Shown one piece after another: positions 33,975 through 44,814 of a stretch of DNA of 64,000 nucleotides; the stretch's first letter is position 1; each line of letters begins with the position of its first letter. The notes under the pieces were generated by a model. It ran no database searches, was not told where the DNA came from, and saw only the letters and a list, made by a program, of their open reading frames with translations. Source of the stretch: Pegoplata infirma (Eukaryota > Arthropoda > Insecta > Diptera > Anthomyiidae). The translations under genes and the position numbers were made by a program. The stretch lies in assembly GCA_963921195.1 (NCBI GenBank), contig OY992538.1, positions 86,737,904 through 86,801,903 of the forward strand, written 5' to 3'.

Positions 33975-36494
33975 AGTCGAGTGTGGTGTTCAAACCAGTG
34001 GGGACGTACCCCGTTTGGGACGGGCAGGGGTTTAACGTTAATGTGGGTTTTCTTAAATATTTCAAAAACTGCTTATCCGATCAAGACGGTTATGGTATCG
34101 TTAGAAAGGGTAATTAAAGACCTTTTCAACGGGGTGCAACATGACGTAGTTTTATTAACCCTTTAAGAGACAAAATTTGATTTCAAAAAATTTTAGCTAC
34201 ACTTTTTTTACAAAATGCTTATTATCTCAAAATCGCACGAATATAAACATTTTTTTGTCTGTATAGGCTTGTAGCCAAGATTTTAAGCTTTCATTTGCGC
34301 TAAAAAACGGCGCTGTAAGTCTAAAACTTACTGAGATATTAAGGGTCAAAGTTGTTTTTTTTAAAACTTTTTTCAGGTTTTTTGTTAAAATTGTATTTAT
34401 TTGTAGAAACATAGACATCTGACAAACTACTAATCGGGTTTTAAATTTTAATTCACCTTTTTAATGATACCACATTCGTCTCGATCGGACTAGTAGTTTG
34501 CCAGATATCTGTATGTTTCCACAAATCAATAAAATTTTAACAAAAATCCTGAAAAAAGTAAAAAACAAGTAAAAAGGTTAAATTCGGCCTTGCCGAATGT
34601 AGTGATACCCTCCACAATTTCAAAAAGATTATTGCAAAAAACTTTATTTAACAGGAAATAACTTTTGAAAAAAAAAATTTTTTGAAAAAAAAATGTCCGC
34701 GAAATAAAACTTTGGTAAAAAAGAATCCGCGATTTTTTTCTGTTTTTGTCAAAAATATGTTCGTACTTGTTTAAATACTATTTGGTGTTCAATTATGTTC
34801 ACATATGTCAACCAGAAGCCGAATTAAAGCATTTTGTATTTTTAGGTTATGTTGAATGTACTGAAATTTTTGAGGTGTGCTTACATTTTCGTTCATAACT
34901 TTTGAACCGCTGAACCGATATCGCTCAAATGCAATACCAAACTTCTCGGGAGAAATTCCAATAAATATGTTAAGTTTCAGTCATCTCTGTGCAATATTTT
35001 GTCCGTGACAGCATTTTCCACAGACGGACAGACGGACATCGCTAGAATGTCTTAAAATCGATCGGGCATCATGAATATATATACTTTATGGGGTCCCAGA
35101 TCGATATTTCGATGAGTTACAAACGGAATGACAAACTTATATATACCCTCTATTACTAAGTGGAGGGTATAAAAAAATAAAGTTACAACTTTGACCCATA
35201 ATATCTATAGATACTATACACTATAGTGTCCGAAACTTTTTTTATATGGGGTAGGATTGTTGACGCGATGGAAGACGATTCTGAGTGTAAAATTTAAGAA
35301 CGAGCACGAAGTTAAGCCGCAATTTCGAAGTTCGGTAACCGAATTTTTTTCAATTTGGCCGAACTTTCGGTTACCGAACATCTAAATTGATGCTTAAGTT
35401 CGTCCTCGGCATTACATTTGAAAGTCAGAATAGTCTTCTATCGCCTAAACAAACAAATGGCCATCAGAAAAAGCTGTTAAAAATACTTGCAAATATCGAT
35501 TTTTAGCCTATACGGGTTTTTGGCCGAACTGTTCGGTCGGACACTACTAATATCTCAGTATGTTTTAGACTTACAGCGCAGTTTTTTGGCGCAAATGAAA
35601 GCTTGAGGTCTTGGCTACAAGGATATGTAGACGAAAAAGATGTTTATATACGTGCAATTTTGAGATATTAAGCATTTTGTAAAAAAAGTCGAGTTAAAAT
35701 TTTTTTAAATGAGTTTTTAGAGTCTGACAGAAACCAGTTTTCCGAGGTCAAACCGAACCGGATATTCGTCCAAAAAATCAGTATTCGGCCGAAACCGAAC
35801 TGAAACTTAAAAACAAAATAGTTTCCTGGCTTGAAAAAAAATATTATAATTTTTTTTATAGAACTTAATGTTTTTAAACCATGGGAATTTATTAAAAAAA
35901 AATATTTATTTTAATTAACTTAAAAAAAAAATAATATTTTTATAAACAAAAAAAATATTTTACATTTCATAAAGAAAAAAATGTTTGAACTATAACAGTT
36001 GTATATTTATTGGACAACCTTGTTACTTTTTTTCAAGTGAACTGAAACAATTGGACTGAAACACGAAATTATAAAATTCAGCGACTTTTTTATAAAAATA
36101 AAAAAGTTTCGGTTAATATTCGGCCAAAATTTGACCGAATACCAAATAGCGGCCGAAACCCCATTATTTGGTTGAAACCGAATATTCGGTCGGACTCTAT
36201 GAATTTTTGTCAATTAAAGGGTTAATTAAACTACGTCATGTTACACTCCGTTGGAAATGTCTTTAATTACCCTTTCTAATGATACCATAACCGTCTTGAT
36301 CGGATTAGTTTTTGAAATATTTCTTATTTTGTAATTATTGATAATGGAGTAGTATTTGAACCATATTTGGCCTTAAAGGCTTGGTTCTTAAATTTGAAAT
36401 AAAAATAAATAAAATAAAAACCACTTTAACTTTAAACCCCTGCCCCTCCCAAACGAGGTACGTCCCCACGGGTTTGAACACCACACTCGAAATC
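33975..36494. mobile_element. 2.5-kb foldback element with family-B insert
   Basis: Inverted arms GTCGAGTGTGGTGTTCAAAC (left) and its near inverse at 36470-36494. Matching internal arms (GATCAAGACGGTTATGGTAT and inverse) continue for about 250 bp. The centre holds a family-B repeat and CCGAATATTCGG-rich DNA. An enclosing pair of arms lies at 33180-33256 / 36718-36803. No TSD settled. Confidence 0.6.
34564..35171 (+). repeat. Family-B dispersed repeat
   Basis: Starts ACAAGTAAAAAGGTTAAATT with hairpin TTCGGCCTTGCCGAA and ATACCCTCCA. It ends CACTTTATGGGG-type DNA and GTGGAGGGTAT. It shares only its ends and the ACTTTATGGGGTCCC block with family A. Second copy at 54752-55290. Confidence 0.7.
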
Positions 36495-36539
36495 TAACAG
36501 TCCAAGGATTAAGATCATAAATATTTTTTTTAATTTAAA

Positions 36540-37078
36540 CAAAGTTCGGTAGTCTTTATTTGTGCCAAAGAGTTTTTCAGTTCTAAACATTTATGGGAAA
36601 AGGTCTCAGGTTTGATATAAAAAAAATCCTGGGGGGCTTTAGCCCCCCCAGAAAAATGTTACGCCAATGACAAAAAAAACCATGAAACACCATCTTGCCC
36701 CTATGTACGCCGGTGTGAAATAAAACTTGTTCTATTTTTTAAAGGTGGCGAAACTCATTCTAATTGAAAACCGTACCCCGTGCCGTGTTTGTTCTGTTCC
36801 TGCACTTATTTTGTTGTTCTAGATTTCACTTTCGAATATTTTTAATCATTTTGTTTCACATAAAAAAAAATTTGGTGAAAGTACAATTTTTTATATTTTA
36901 TAATTTTTTTAATTTTAGTTATTTGATTTTAACTTCGAATGAAAACTTGAACAACAATACACCAAACTCGCTTTCATGTAATACGGAAAATTTCATGTGC
37001 ATTGAAAAGTTTTGAAATACAGAACAGTGGCCTTAAAAAAAATATAATTGAGAATATAAGATATTTAATGGCGTTTTC
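36540..37078. other. Repeat-arm DNA, no gene
   Basis: 36718-36803 is the right arm of the enclosing inverted repeat. The rest is AT-rich. Confidence 0.4.
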
Positions 37079-37464
37079 TTTTCTGGAAAAAAATGTTGCA
37101 CTTTCTGCACTTTTTTTTCTTTAATGACTCCTTGTGGACAGTAATAAACAGTAAGTATAGACATATTTGATACCAAAGGAAAGGTATTTTCGAGTTCTAT
37201 CTAACTGTTCATAATAAAATGTCGAAACACGCTTATTTTATTGGAAAAAATTTCAAAAACCCATAAATTTTTACATTTATCGGATCAGCTCAAAAACTGA
37301 GTATTGTTTTCAAATGCTTGATATAGCATTTTATAGTCCTTATAAATACCTTTCTTTTGGTACCAAACACGTCTATATTTACTGTACATAACTGTGCACA
37401 AAGAGTCATTAAAGAAAAAAAATTGCAGAAAGTGCAACATTTTTTTCCAGAAAAGAAAACGCCA
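37079..37464. mobile_element. 386-bp MITE 'LL', TSD TAA
   Basis: Ends TGGCGTTTTCTTTTCTGGAA and its inverse, followed by matching arms (ATGTTGCACTTTCTGCA). TAA at 37076-37078 and 37465-37467. It ends 59 bp from the mRpS15 stop codon. A larger relative lies at 55719-57833. Confidence 0.82.
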
Positions 37465-37523
37465 TAAGACAAATATGTTGGTAATTCACTTGTTAATAAT
37501 TTTATTTACGAGAACACATTCGT

Positions 37524-38486
37524 TTATAAATCATCTGTTTTAGCCGCAGCCTTAGTTTCTTCTCTAAATAGCTTTAATTCTTCCAACTGTTTTTTGTGTT
37601 CCTCTATATCTTCCACCGTTACTGTAACTGGTATATCCAAATCAATTTGTTCCTGTCGAACAAATTCCATTTTTCTAATGGCATTCTCTAAAAAGGGAAT
37701 TTGCTGTTCTTCCAAAGTTTTGCGATATTCCGCCAATCGCTCCTGCTTTAGTGTTTCGCAATGAATATCGGTTAATTTTTGTAAAGATTCCTTGCGAGTA
37801 ATCCAATGAAACTTTACAGGTGGTGGCTTGTAAACCAAATCCAATTTCTCCAAAATCCATTCAAAGCGCCTATAATCCCAACGTCTTAAATATTTTAAGA
37901 ATTTTTTACGTTTTTCAATCATTTCCTTTAAAATAACTTTTCGTTTTTTATCGCGGGGCTGTTCTATCATATATTGTTGATAACGACGTATGGTAGCAGT
38001 CATACGGGCCACTGGAATTAATTATATATCAAGAAAACTAACGAAAGGTTTATTTAAATATCTTTTTTATAAAACTTACATTTAGCTTCCATTGAACCGA
38101 AATCCTGAGGATGTCGTTGTACTTCTCTGATCATTTTTTCACGGTAATAATCCGAGGTATGATAATTGGGATTGTTGGCCAATTCAAACAATGACCTTAC
38201 GGTGTCATCGGCTCTAAAATTAGAAAAAAAATCATCATAGAAAGCAGTGGACAAAATAGAACAAAACTCACGTTTCCAGTTCTTTAGATTTATGAAAACC
38301 CCTTATCAACTCATTGCTGCTAATTGGTGGCAACTTACTACAGTCACCACTTTTAGCTGGTTCTATGGATTGGATCTTTTCCGGTCTAACCCATTTAATT
38401 TTTAAATCTGACTTAAAAGCATATTGACGCACCAATTGACGGTTTACAATTAAAGACCCCGTACGTAAAACCGGTGTTATATTCAT
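37524..38486 (-). CDS. mRpS15: Mitochondrial ribosomal protein S15 (3 exons, 278 aa)
   Basis: Exons on the minus strand: 38486-38272, 38213-38080 and 38011-37524. Introns are 58 and 68 bp with GTGAGT/TAG and GTAAGT/CAG sites, and the frame holds across both. The N-terminus (MNITPVLRTGSLIVNRQLVRQYAF) is basic and uncharged-rich, as expected of a mitochondrial targeting peptide. The uS15 fold runs from about residue 118 to 200, with the typical RRYQQYMIEQPRDKK..LKEMIEKRKKFLKYLRRWDYRRFEWIL helix pattern. A long mitochondrion-specific C-terminal extension follows. The protein sits in the small subunit of the mitoribosome, contacting 12S rRNA (family knowledge). In Drosophila this gene is bonsai. 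A poly(A) signal (AATAAA on the minus strand, 37506-37501) lies 18 bp past the stop, just before a MITE. Confidence 0.93.
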
Positions 38487-38845
38487 GTTCTTTTAATTTT
38501 TTAAGAAAAACCTTTTTTTCTGTTTTTTTTTTTAGAATAATATAACACAATTGTGCGTAAAGTTTTCGGAGGAGGTTATGTCACAAACAGCTGTTTTGCT
38601 ATAATGACAAAGATGCCAGACTAACAAAAATAATTGTAAATAACATTTTGAATGTGGTAATCAGAGTCATAGAGTAGTCCAACAAATGGCGTTTGAAAAA
38701 GTAGTAAACAAAAACCATATGGTATTGTTTACGAAATTTTATCACAAATCGAAATGTGAGCGAGATGGAAGATACCAGTTTTACAGTGAGAATGCAGATT
38801 GTTTTTTGTCTCTCTTTGCTTTGCGTTTGAACTTTAGTTTGGCAT
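38487..38845. other. mRpS15 upstream region and foldback arm
   Basis: About 38664-38700 (TAGAGTAGTCCAACAAATGG) pairs with 39210-39232, enclosing a foldback unit. The mRpS15 promoter should lie within 38487-38660. Confidence 0.45.
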
Positions 38846-38997
38846 TGCCAGAATTTTCCAATTATCTTTGGTGATGCCAGATCTACAAAACGGTCGATGG
38901 ATTACTATGTCACTATGGTGGTAATCATAGTGACATAGTAATCCATCGACCGTTTTGTAGATCTGGCATCACCAAAGATAATTGGAAAATTCTGGCA
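38846..38997. repeat. Perfect 72-bp-arm hairpin with 8-nt loop
   Basis: 152 bp. Left arm begins TGCCAGAATTTTCCAATTAT; the right arm is its exact inverse; loop GTGGTAAT at 38918-38925. It lies inside the foldback unit 38664-39232. Confidence 0.88.
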
Positions 38998-39235
38998 TGT
39001 TTTCTTTCGATAAATTTTTGTGCAAGCAATTTGCGTTATTGTGCAAGCTACTTGGTTATTTTACATAAAAAAGTAATTATGATACTTTAACATCGACAAG
39101 CATAATTTTAGGAAAATTTTGGTAAAAATTTTTTTTTGGTATGAAAAAAGTTTTACCAAGTAGGATTGCTCAATCTTACACAGATTTTTTTTTTGCGTGT
39201 ACTTTTACAAACGCCATTTGTTGGACTACTCCATA

Positions 39236-39430
39236 GAGAAACATAGAGGCGAAGGCGTCAAAAATTGAGTTGTCAAAGTACAACTTGTATACATGTATTT
39301 GTTGACAAAGTACGACTTGTAAACATGTATTGTGTGGTGAATTCACATCGACAACGTACGTGTGAGAAATTAGAAAAAGATAGCAACATTGTTTTTTCTT
39401 TCACCTTCGCCTCTATGTTTCTCTATGGAC
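39236..39430. mobile_element. Short foldback MITE with AGAGGCGAAGG arms
   Basis: Arms GAGAAACATAGAGGCGAAGG and inverse CCTTCGCCTCTATGTTTCTC. The interior has two ACTTGTAWACATGTATT repeats. Boundaries approximate; adjacent to the next M copy. Confidence 0.6.
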
Positions 39431-39446
39431 TACTCTATGACTCTAC

Positions 39447-39746
39447 CACAGACTAATACAGACTCGACATAAGTGACAGGTGTCAAAAAAGTAGTTCTGA
39501 ACCATATGGTTAATTTTTTCAAATTATTCTACGAATTAGGTTAGAAAGAGAAAGCTAATATAACGCGCCATTAGAAAAATGGATGCCACATCGGTTTTTG
39601 TTGTTTCACTCACTCCTAATTCGTAGAAAGTGTTGCCATGTTAGCGTAAAATGGACTAAAAACCGCTGTGCTTTCTCCTAAAATCGCTTAGTTTTTCCCC
39701 ATTTTTTCTTATAAAACTCTACTGTCGAGTCTGTATATAGTCTGTG
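39447..39746 (+). mobile_element. M-family MITE, intact, TSD ACTCTAC
   Basis: 300 bp. The 7-bp TSD at 39440-39446 and 39747-39753 is followed by 24 bp of another M right end, so it landed inside an older M copy. Confidence 0.88.
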
Positions 39747-39990
39747 ACTCTACTGTCGAGTCTGTATATAGTCTGTGCCAACGTTGGCCAACGTCCTCAA
39801 TTTAAATGTCTTAAAACAGATGTTTTTTGGTAAACAAATGTTATCACCTTACAATGAATTCCTCTTAAACATATGTTTTCCTAAATGTAAACAAATGACT
39901 TTATGGAAAAATTTTTATCAATTTTAATGCGTCTTATTTAATTTCTATGGTTTTTATTTTTAACAAATACATGTCTGATTTTAACACTTA

Positions 39991-40326
39991 AGCTGCCCAT
40001 TCACTTGCAATATTATTGTTCAACTTTTCAAATTGTACAATAATATCGCTTGTGTGTATGTAATATTTACGGTTGTGCAATATATTGGAGAATATCAAAA
40101 CACTTTTGATATTTATTGTACAAACAAGAATACTGCAATATATTTTATCAGTGTGTTGTCTATATTGTACAACTTTTATTATATTATGTTTATGTTTATA
40201 TCTTGTACAATATATTGGGTTTAAGTATTGAGCAATTTTATTTGCTGTGTAGGGTAAAACGACAATAATATTGTAAAATAATTTTTTTTTAAGTTGAGCA
40301 ATTTTATTGCAAGTGAATGGGCAGCT
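39991..40326. mobile_element. 336-bp MITE, TSD TTA
   Basis: Ends AGCTGCCCATTCACTTGCAA and its inverse; TTA at 39988-39990 and 40327-40329. The interior is full of ATATTGTACAA phrases. It lies 35 bp downstream of the mRpL52 stop codon. Confidence 0.82.
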
Positions 40327-40360
40327 TTATGCTTAGAAAAACTCAAAGAGAATTTTAACG

Positions 40361-40776
40361 CTACTTATTTTGTTGCAGCAAAAATTTGCCTTTTGGTTTC
40401 AATTTGGCTTGCATAATCTTTTGCCTTTCTGATTGCTGCTGTTCCTGCAATTGTTTATAACGGTTCTTAGCCATATCCAACTCCTGGCTCATGATAACAA
40501 TTTTGGCAGCTATTTCCTGTTGTTTTATTAAGCGTTTCTTCTGATTGGACTAAAGTTTATAAAATTATTTTAATAAAATCTTTCAGTTCCAACATTTTTT
40601 ATTCCTACCCCCATTGGTGTGGTGCGTCCATCCAAAAATGTGTAATCGGGTAAATTGGTAAGTGGTCCAAATTCATTAGGATTGGCTGGCAAACCCTGGT
40701 CTTCACGCCATTTCTGATCCAATGAGAGTTTAGATGTGCACGAGACATTGCGGGCTTTTTTGATAAACAAATTCAT
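40361..40776 (-). CDS. mRpL52: Mitochondrial ribosomal protein L52 (2 exons, 118 aa)
   Basis: Exon 1 is 40776-40609 and exon 2 is 40549-40361; the 59-bp intron has GTAGGA and TTTAG sites in phase 0. The conserved core WREDQGLPANPNEFGPLTNL..PDYTFLDGRTTP, which in mL52 proteins follows a short mitochondrial leader, is at residues ~24-55. Exon 2 encodes a charged, Gln-rich single long helix ending KPKGKFLLQQNK, also typical of mL52. It belongs to the large subunit of the mitoribosome (family knowledge). Length fits the family (~120 aa). A previously visible open frame only covers exon 1; the second exon is assigned here from frame, splice sites and family pattern. Confidence 0.9.
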
Positions 40777-41044
40777 ATGGATAACTTTTTCTTATGTCAA
40801 ATTTTTATGTATAAACTTACTTAAGCTTTTGTTGATAAGTTGAATAGATGTTTTTGTAATTTTCAACATTTTTTAAAGTTTTTTTTAAATAAAAAAAACC
40901 TTTTAATAGAAAAATGATCAACTCTTGGTTAAAAATTACCTATAATTTTATAGCAAGTTGTCAGTCTCAAAAGACAGTGCTGGCCACTGTTGCCAATTTG
41001 GTGTTTTTCCCGCTAAAACTAGCGTTTTTATTTTGCGTCTAGCG
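40777..41044. other. mRpL52 upstream region
   Basis: AT-rich; TAGCG/CGCTA phrases around 41010-41044 mark another small repeat that was the target of the next element. Confidence 0.4.
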
Positions 41045-42397
41045 TAGTGTTTGGGAATTCCCGGACTTTTCAATTTCCCGGGAAACGGGAAAAAAATAAT
41101 TAATTTCCCGGGATTCCCGGGAAATTTTCATTATTAATATAAATTATAAAAAACATTAAAATTTGACCAATTTTTTATTAAAAACCGTTTTATTACAGAT
41201 AAACAAGTAATTAAAACATAAAAAAATCAAAAAATAAAAGTTAAAAATCCTGAAATACAATAAAACAAAACATAAAACATATTGCAACTTTTTCCCCCAC
41301 GAAAAATCGCAAAAATAGCTTTAAATCGCAAAAAACTTTAAAACTGCGTTATTCGAGCAAAAACTAATATAGTTGGCAGCACTTTTAATATTTGTTCTGG
41401 AAATGTAAATTCTAGGTTCAAAATTTTTATATTTTTTTGACAGTCTTAGCAAAATTATCATTAACCGACATATATTTTTTTGACTTTTTAAGTTTTTTCA
41501 TGATATTGTCATACTTTTTACACTTGGTCAGTTTACAAAAAATAGCAAATGTAATTGTACCTGTATGTAAAAAAATATTAAAAATTAAATTAAAATAAAC
41601 GTTTTTTATATAAAATGGATTATTTTATAAAATTCCCGGATTTCCCGGGAAAAATTAAAAAAATTCCCGGGAATTCCCGTTAGTCTTTTCCCGGGAATTC
41701 CCGGGAAATCCGACCCGGGAATTCCCGGACCCCAAACACTATATATAACTCAAAAGTTGTTTAATTTACGAAATATAGCACCATTTTTAAATGTGAGTGA
41801 TTTTGACACTTCAACTTCAAAAGTTTTCGATCAATTGGTTTACAGAAACAGTTTTTCTCGCATCTTTCCAATAATTAAAAAAAATCATAATTGACAGAAA
41901 GTTTCCGCATAACAAAATTACAGAAACCGTCGAATGCGAAAAGTCAGGGTTTGTGCCGATTCACGATGTTTTTGTTTCGTTTTTCATGTTCCATGTGAGA
42001 AATCTTTCGACTCGAGAGTTATAGAACACCGCTACTGGAAATGTAAATTCTAGGTTCAAAATTTTTATATTTTTTTGACAGTATTAGCAAAATTATCATT
42101 AACCGACTTATATTTTTTGACTTTTTAAGTTTTATCATGATATTGTCATACTTTTTACACTTGGTCAGTTTTCCTATGAATAATATTTGCACTGTTCTTC
42201 CAAACAGAAAAAATACAAAAAATAGCAAATGTAATTATACCTGTATGTAAAAAAGATATTAAAAATTAAATTAAATAAACGTTTTTTATGTAAAATGGTT
42301 TATTATATAAAATTCCCGGATTTCCCGGGAAAAATTAAAAAAATTCCCGGGAATTCCCGGGAAATCCGACCCGGGAATTCCCGGACCCCAAACACTA
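41045..42397. mobile_element. hAT-like element TAGTGTTTGGG with duplicated right end
   Basis: Ends TAGTGTTTGGGAATTCCCGG and inverse ..CCCCAAACACTA. Perfect 8-bp TSD GTCTAGCG (41037-41044, 42398-42405). The right-end block (about 41395-41751) recurs at 42034-42397, so one right end is internal. CCCGGGAATT palindromes cluster at the ends. No transposase frame. Confidence 0.85.
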
Positions 42398-42516
42398 GTC
42401 TAGCGGGAAAAAAGTGATTTAGCGGGCTGAGGGAAATCTAGCGATTTTTAATAGCCGTTTTAACAATAAAAAAACTTAAAATTTTCCACACTTTTAAGAG
42501 TTGAGTCACAGACTAA

Positions 42517-42689
42517 TGCCTTTATGATACTTGCTTTTTTCAAGTTACTTGTTGCTGCATTTATTAGGGTTTTTCTATGGGAATTTCGATAAATTCAAAA
42601 TTTTTGGTTGAAGTTATCGAAATTTTTATAGAAAAACCCTAATAAATGCAGCAACAAGTAACTTGAAAAAAGCAGGTATCATACGCACT
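42517..42689. mobile_element. 173-bp MITE 'P' in the M left end, TSD TAA
   Basis: Same family, and same length, as 20414-20586. TAA at 42514-42516 and 42690-42692. Confidence 0.85.
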
Positions 42690-42799
42690 TAATACGAACT
42701 CGACATAAGTGACAGGTGTCAAAAAAGTATTCTTTAACCATATGGTTAATATTTTAAAATTATTCTACGAATTAGGTTACAAAGAGAAAACTGATATAA

Positions 42800-42963
42800 G
42801 AGAATAATCACAATTGGAGCGGGAAGCGGAAAAACGCAATTGTCCTCATAAAAATAGAATTGAATCTAGTTTGGCGGAAAAACGCGGGGGAATTTTGTTG
42901 TCATATAAAACGTATGTGAACAGTTGCGGAAAAACGCTTCCCGCTCCAATTGTGATTATTCTC
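42800..42963. mobile_element. 164-bp MITE 'Q', TSD TAA
   Basis: Ends GAGAATAATCACAATTGGAG and its inverse, followed by CGGGAAGCG arms. TAA at 42797-42799 and 42964-42966. A larger copy is at 58569-59649. Confidence 0.85.
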
Positions 42964-43024
42964 TAACGCGCCATAAGAAAAATAGATGCCAGATCGGGTT
43001 TTGTTGTTTCACTCACTCCTAAGT

Positions 43025-43324
43025 CACAGACTATATACAGACTCGACAGTAGAGTTTTATAAGAAAAAATGGGGGGAAACTAAGCGATTTTAGGAGAAAA
43101 CACAGCGGTTTTTAGTCCGTTTTACGCTAACATGGCAACACTTTCTACGACGTAGGAGTGAGTGAAACAGCAAAAACCGATCTGGCATCTATTTTTCTAA
43201 TGGCGCGTTATATCAGCTTTCTCTTTCTAACCTAATTCGTAGAATAATTTGAAAAAATTAACCATATGGTTAAAGAATACTTTTTTGACACCTGTCACTT
43301 ATGTCGAGTCTGTATTAGTCTGTG
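43025..43324 (-). mobile_element. M-family MITE (reversed), TSD CCTAAGT
   Basis: 300 bp, 7-bp TSD at 43018-43024 and 43325-43331, inserted in the host M copy. Confidence 0.88.
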
Positions 43325-43718
43325 CCTAAGTCGTAGAAAATGTTGCCATGTTAGCGTAAAACGGACTAAAAATCGCTCTGTTTTCTCCTAAAATCGCCTA
43401 ATTTCCCCCCATTTTTTCTTACACCCGGTCTAGATTAGCAATCATCACTTCCATCATACGTAAGGTTGCCATTTCCATTTTGAGAAAAAGAGGACGCCAA
43501 CCTCAAAAAAGGAGGACATTTGACCCAAAAAAGAGGACAATTTTTTTTTAATAAATTAATTTAAAAAAAGTAAATTGTTGTACTCGACCTTAAAAATATT
43601 ATATTTTGAGTAGGTTTTTTTCTAGCTCGAGGTCATTATTTCCTTTACTAATTAAAACTATGATATTCTCACACACAAAAAAAAATCGAGGTAATATTAC
43701 TTAAAATCATAGTATAAC

Positions 43719-44018
43719 CACAGACTAATACAGACTCGACATAAGTGACAGATGTCAAAAAAGTATTCTTTAACCATATGGTTAATATTTTCAAATTATT
43801 CTACGAATTAGGTTAGAAAGAGAAAACTGATATAACGCGCCATAAGCAAAATGGATGCCAGATCGGTTTTTGTTGTTTCACTCACTCCTAAGTCGTAGAA
43901 AGTGTTGCCATGTTAGCGTAAAACGGACTAAAAACCGCTGTGTTTTCTCCTAAAATCGCTTAGTTTTTCCCCATATTTTCTTATAAAACTCTACTGTCGA
44001 GTCTGTATTTAGTCTGTG
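43719..44018 (+). mobile_element. M-family MITE, intact, TSD GTATAAC
   Basis: 300 bp; TSD at 43712-43718 and 44019-44025. Confidence 0.88.
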
Positions 44019-44023
44019 GTATA

Positions 44024-44638
44024 ACTGTGTAAAGTTTACAAAGTTTTTTTGGAATATTTCCTAAAAACATAGTTAATTTTTCGAACATATCATTTTTTAA
44101 AAATTACCTTGGCTTTTAAGTAATATTGTCTAAAAACTTTGTAGGCTCTATGTTATCTTGGCACTTAGATAAAGTTATACCACAGACTAAATACAGACTC
44201 GACAGTAGAGTTTTATAAGAAAATATGGGGAAAAACTAAGCGATTTTAGGAGAAAACACAGCGGTTTTTAGTCCGTTTTACTCTAACATGGCAACACTTT
44301 CTACGACTTAGGAGTGAGTGAAACAACAAAAACCGATCTGGCATCCATTTTTCTTATGGCGCGTTATATCAGTTTTCTCTTTCTAACCTAATTCGTAGAA
44401 TAATTTGAAAATATTAACCATATGATTAAAGATCACTTTTTTGACACCTGTCACTTCTGTCGAGTCTGTATTAGTCTGTGGTATAACTTTATCTAAGTGC
44501 CAAGATAACATAGAGCCTACAAAGTTTTTAGACAATATTACTTAAAAGCCAAGGTAATTTTTAAAAAATGATATGTTCGAAAAATTAACTATGTTTTTAG
44601 GAAATATTCCAAAAAAACTTTGTAAACTTTACACAGTT
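44024..44638. repeat. Long inverted repeat with a reversed M copy as its loop
   Basis: Arms 44024-44180 and 44481-44638 are near-exact inverses (AACTGTGTAAAGTTTAC .. GTAAACTTTACACAGTT). The M copy 44181-44480 sits exactly at the axis, with inverted rather than direct flanks (GTTATAC / GTATAAC). Confidence 0.8.
44181..44480 (-). mobile_element. M-family MITE (reversed), no direct TSD
   Basis: 300 bp, full M ends, at the axis of a palindrome. Confidence 0.82.
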
Positions 44639-44814
44639 CAGCAGAGTAAGAATTTATATATAAATTTAGGTAAACTTATCTAAGTTATTTTGTTAATATG
44701 CAACCTTTAAATAATTCCACCCATTAATAAATTAATAGAATTAAAAAATTAATAGAATTTATTATGCTTTATAATTTTTTATTTTTTTTTATTTAAAATT
44801 ACAATTGTTGATTT

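Noticed and set aside
39447..44480. Repeated 300-bp M copies as LTRs of a retrotransposon
   Set aside because: Each has its own 7-bp TSD, terminal inverted repeats and both orientations; no PBS or polypurine tract between them.
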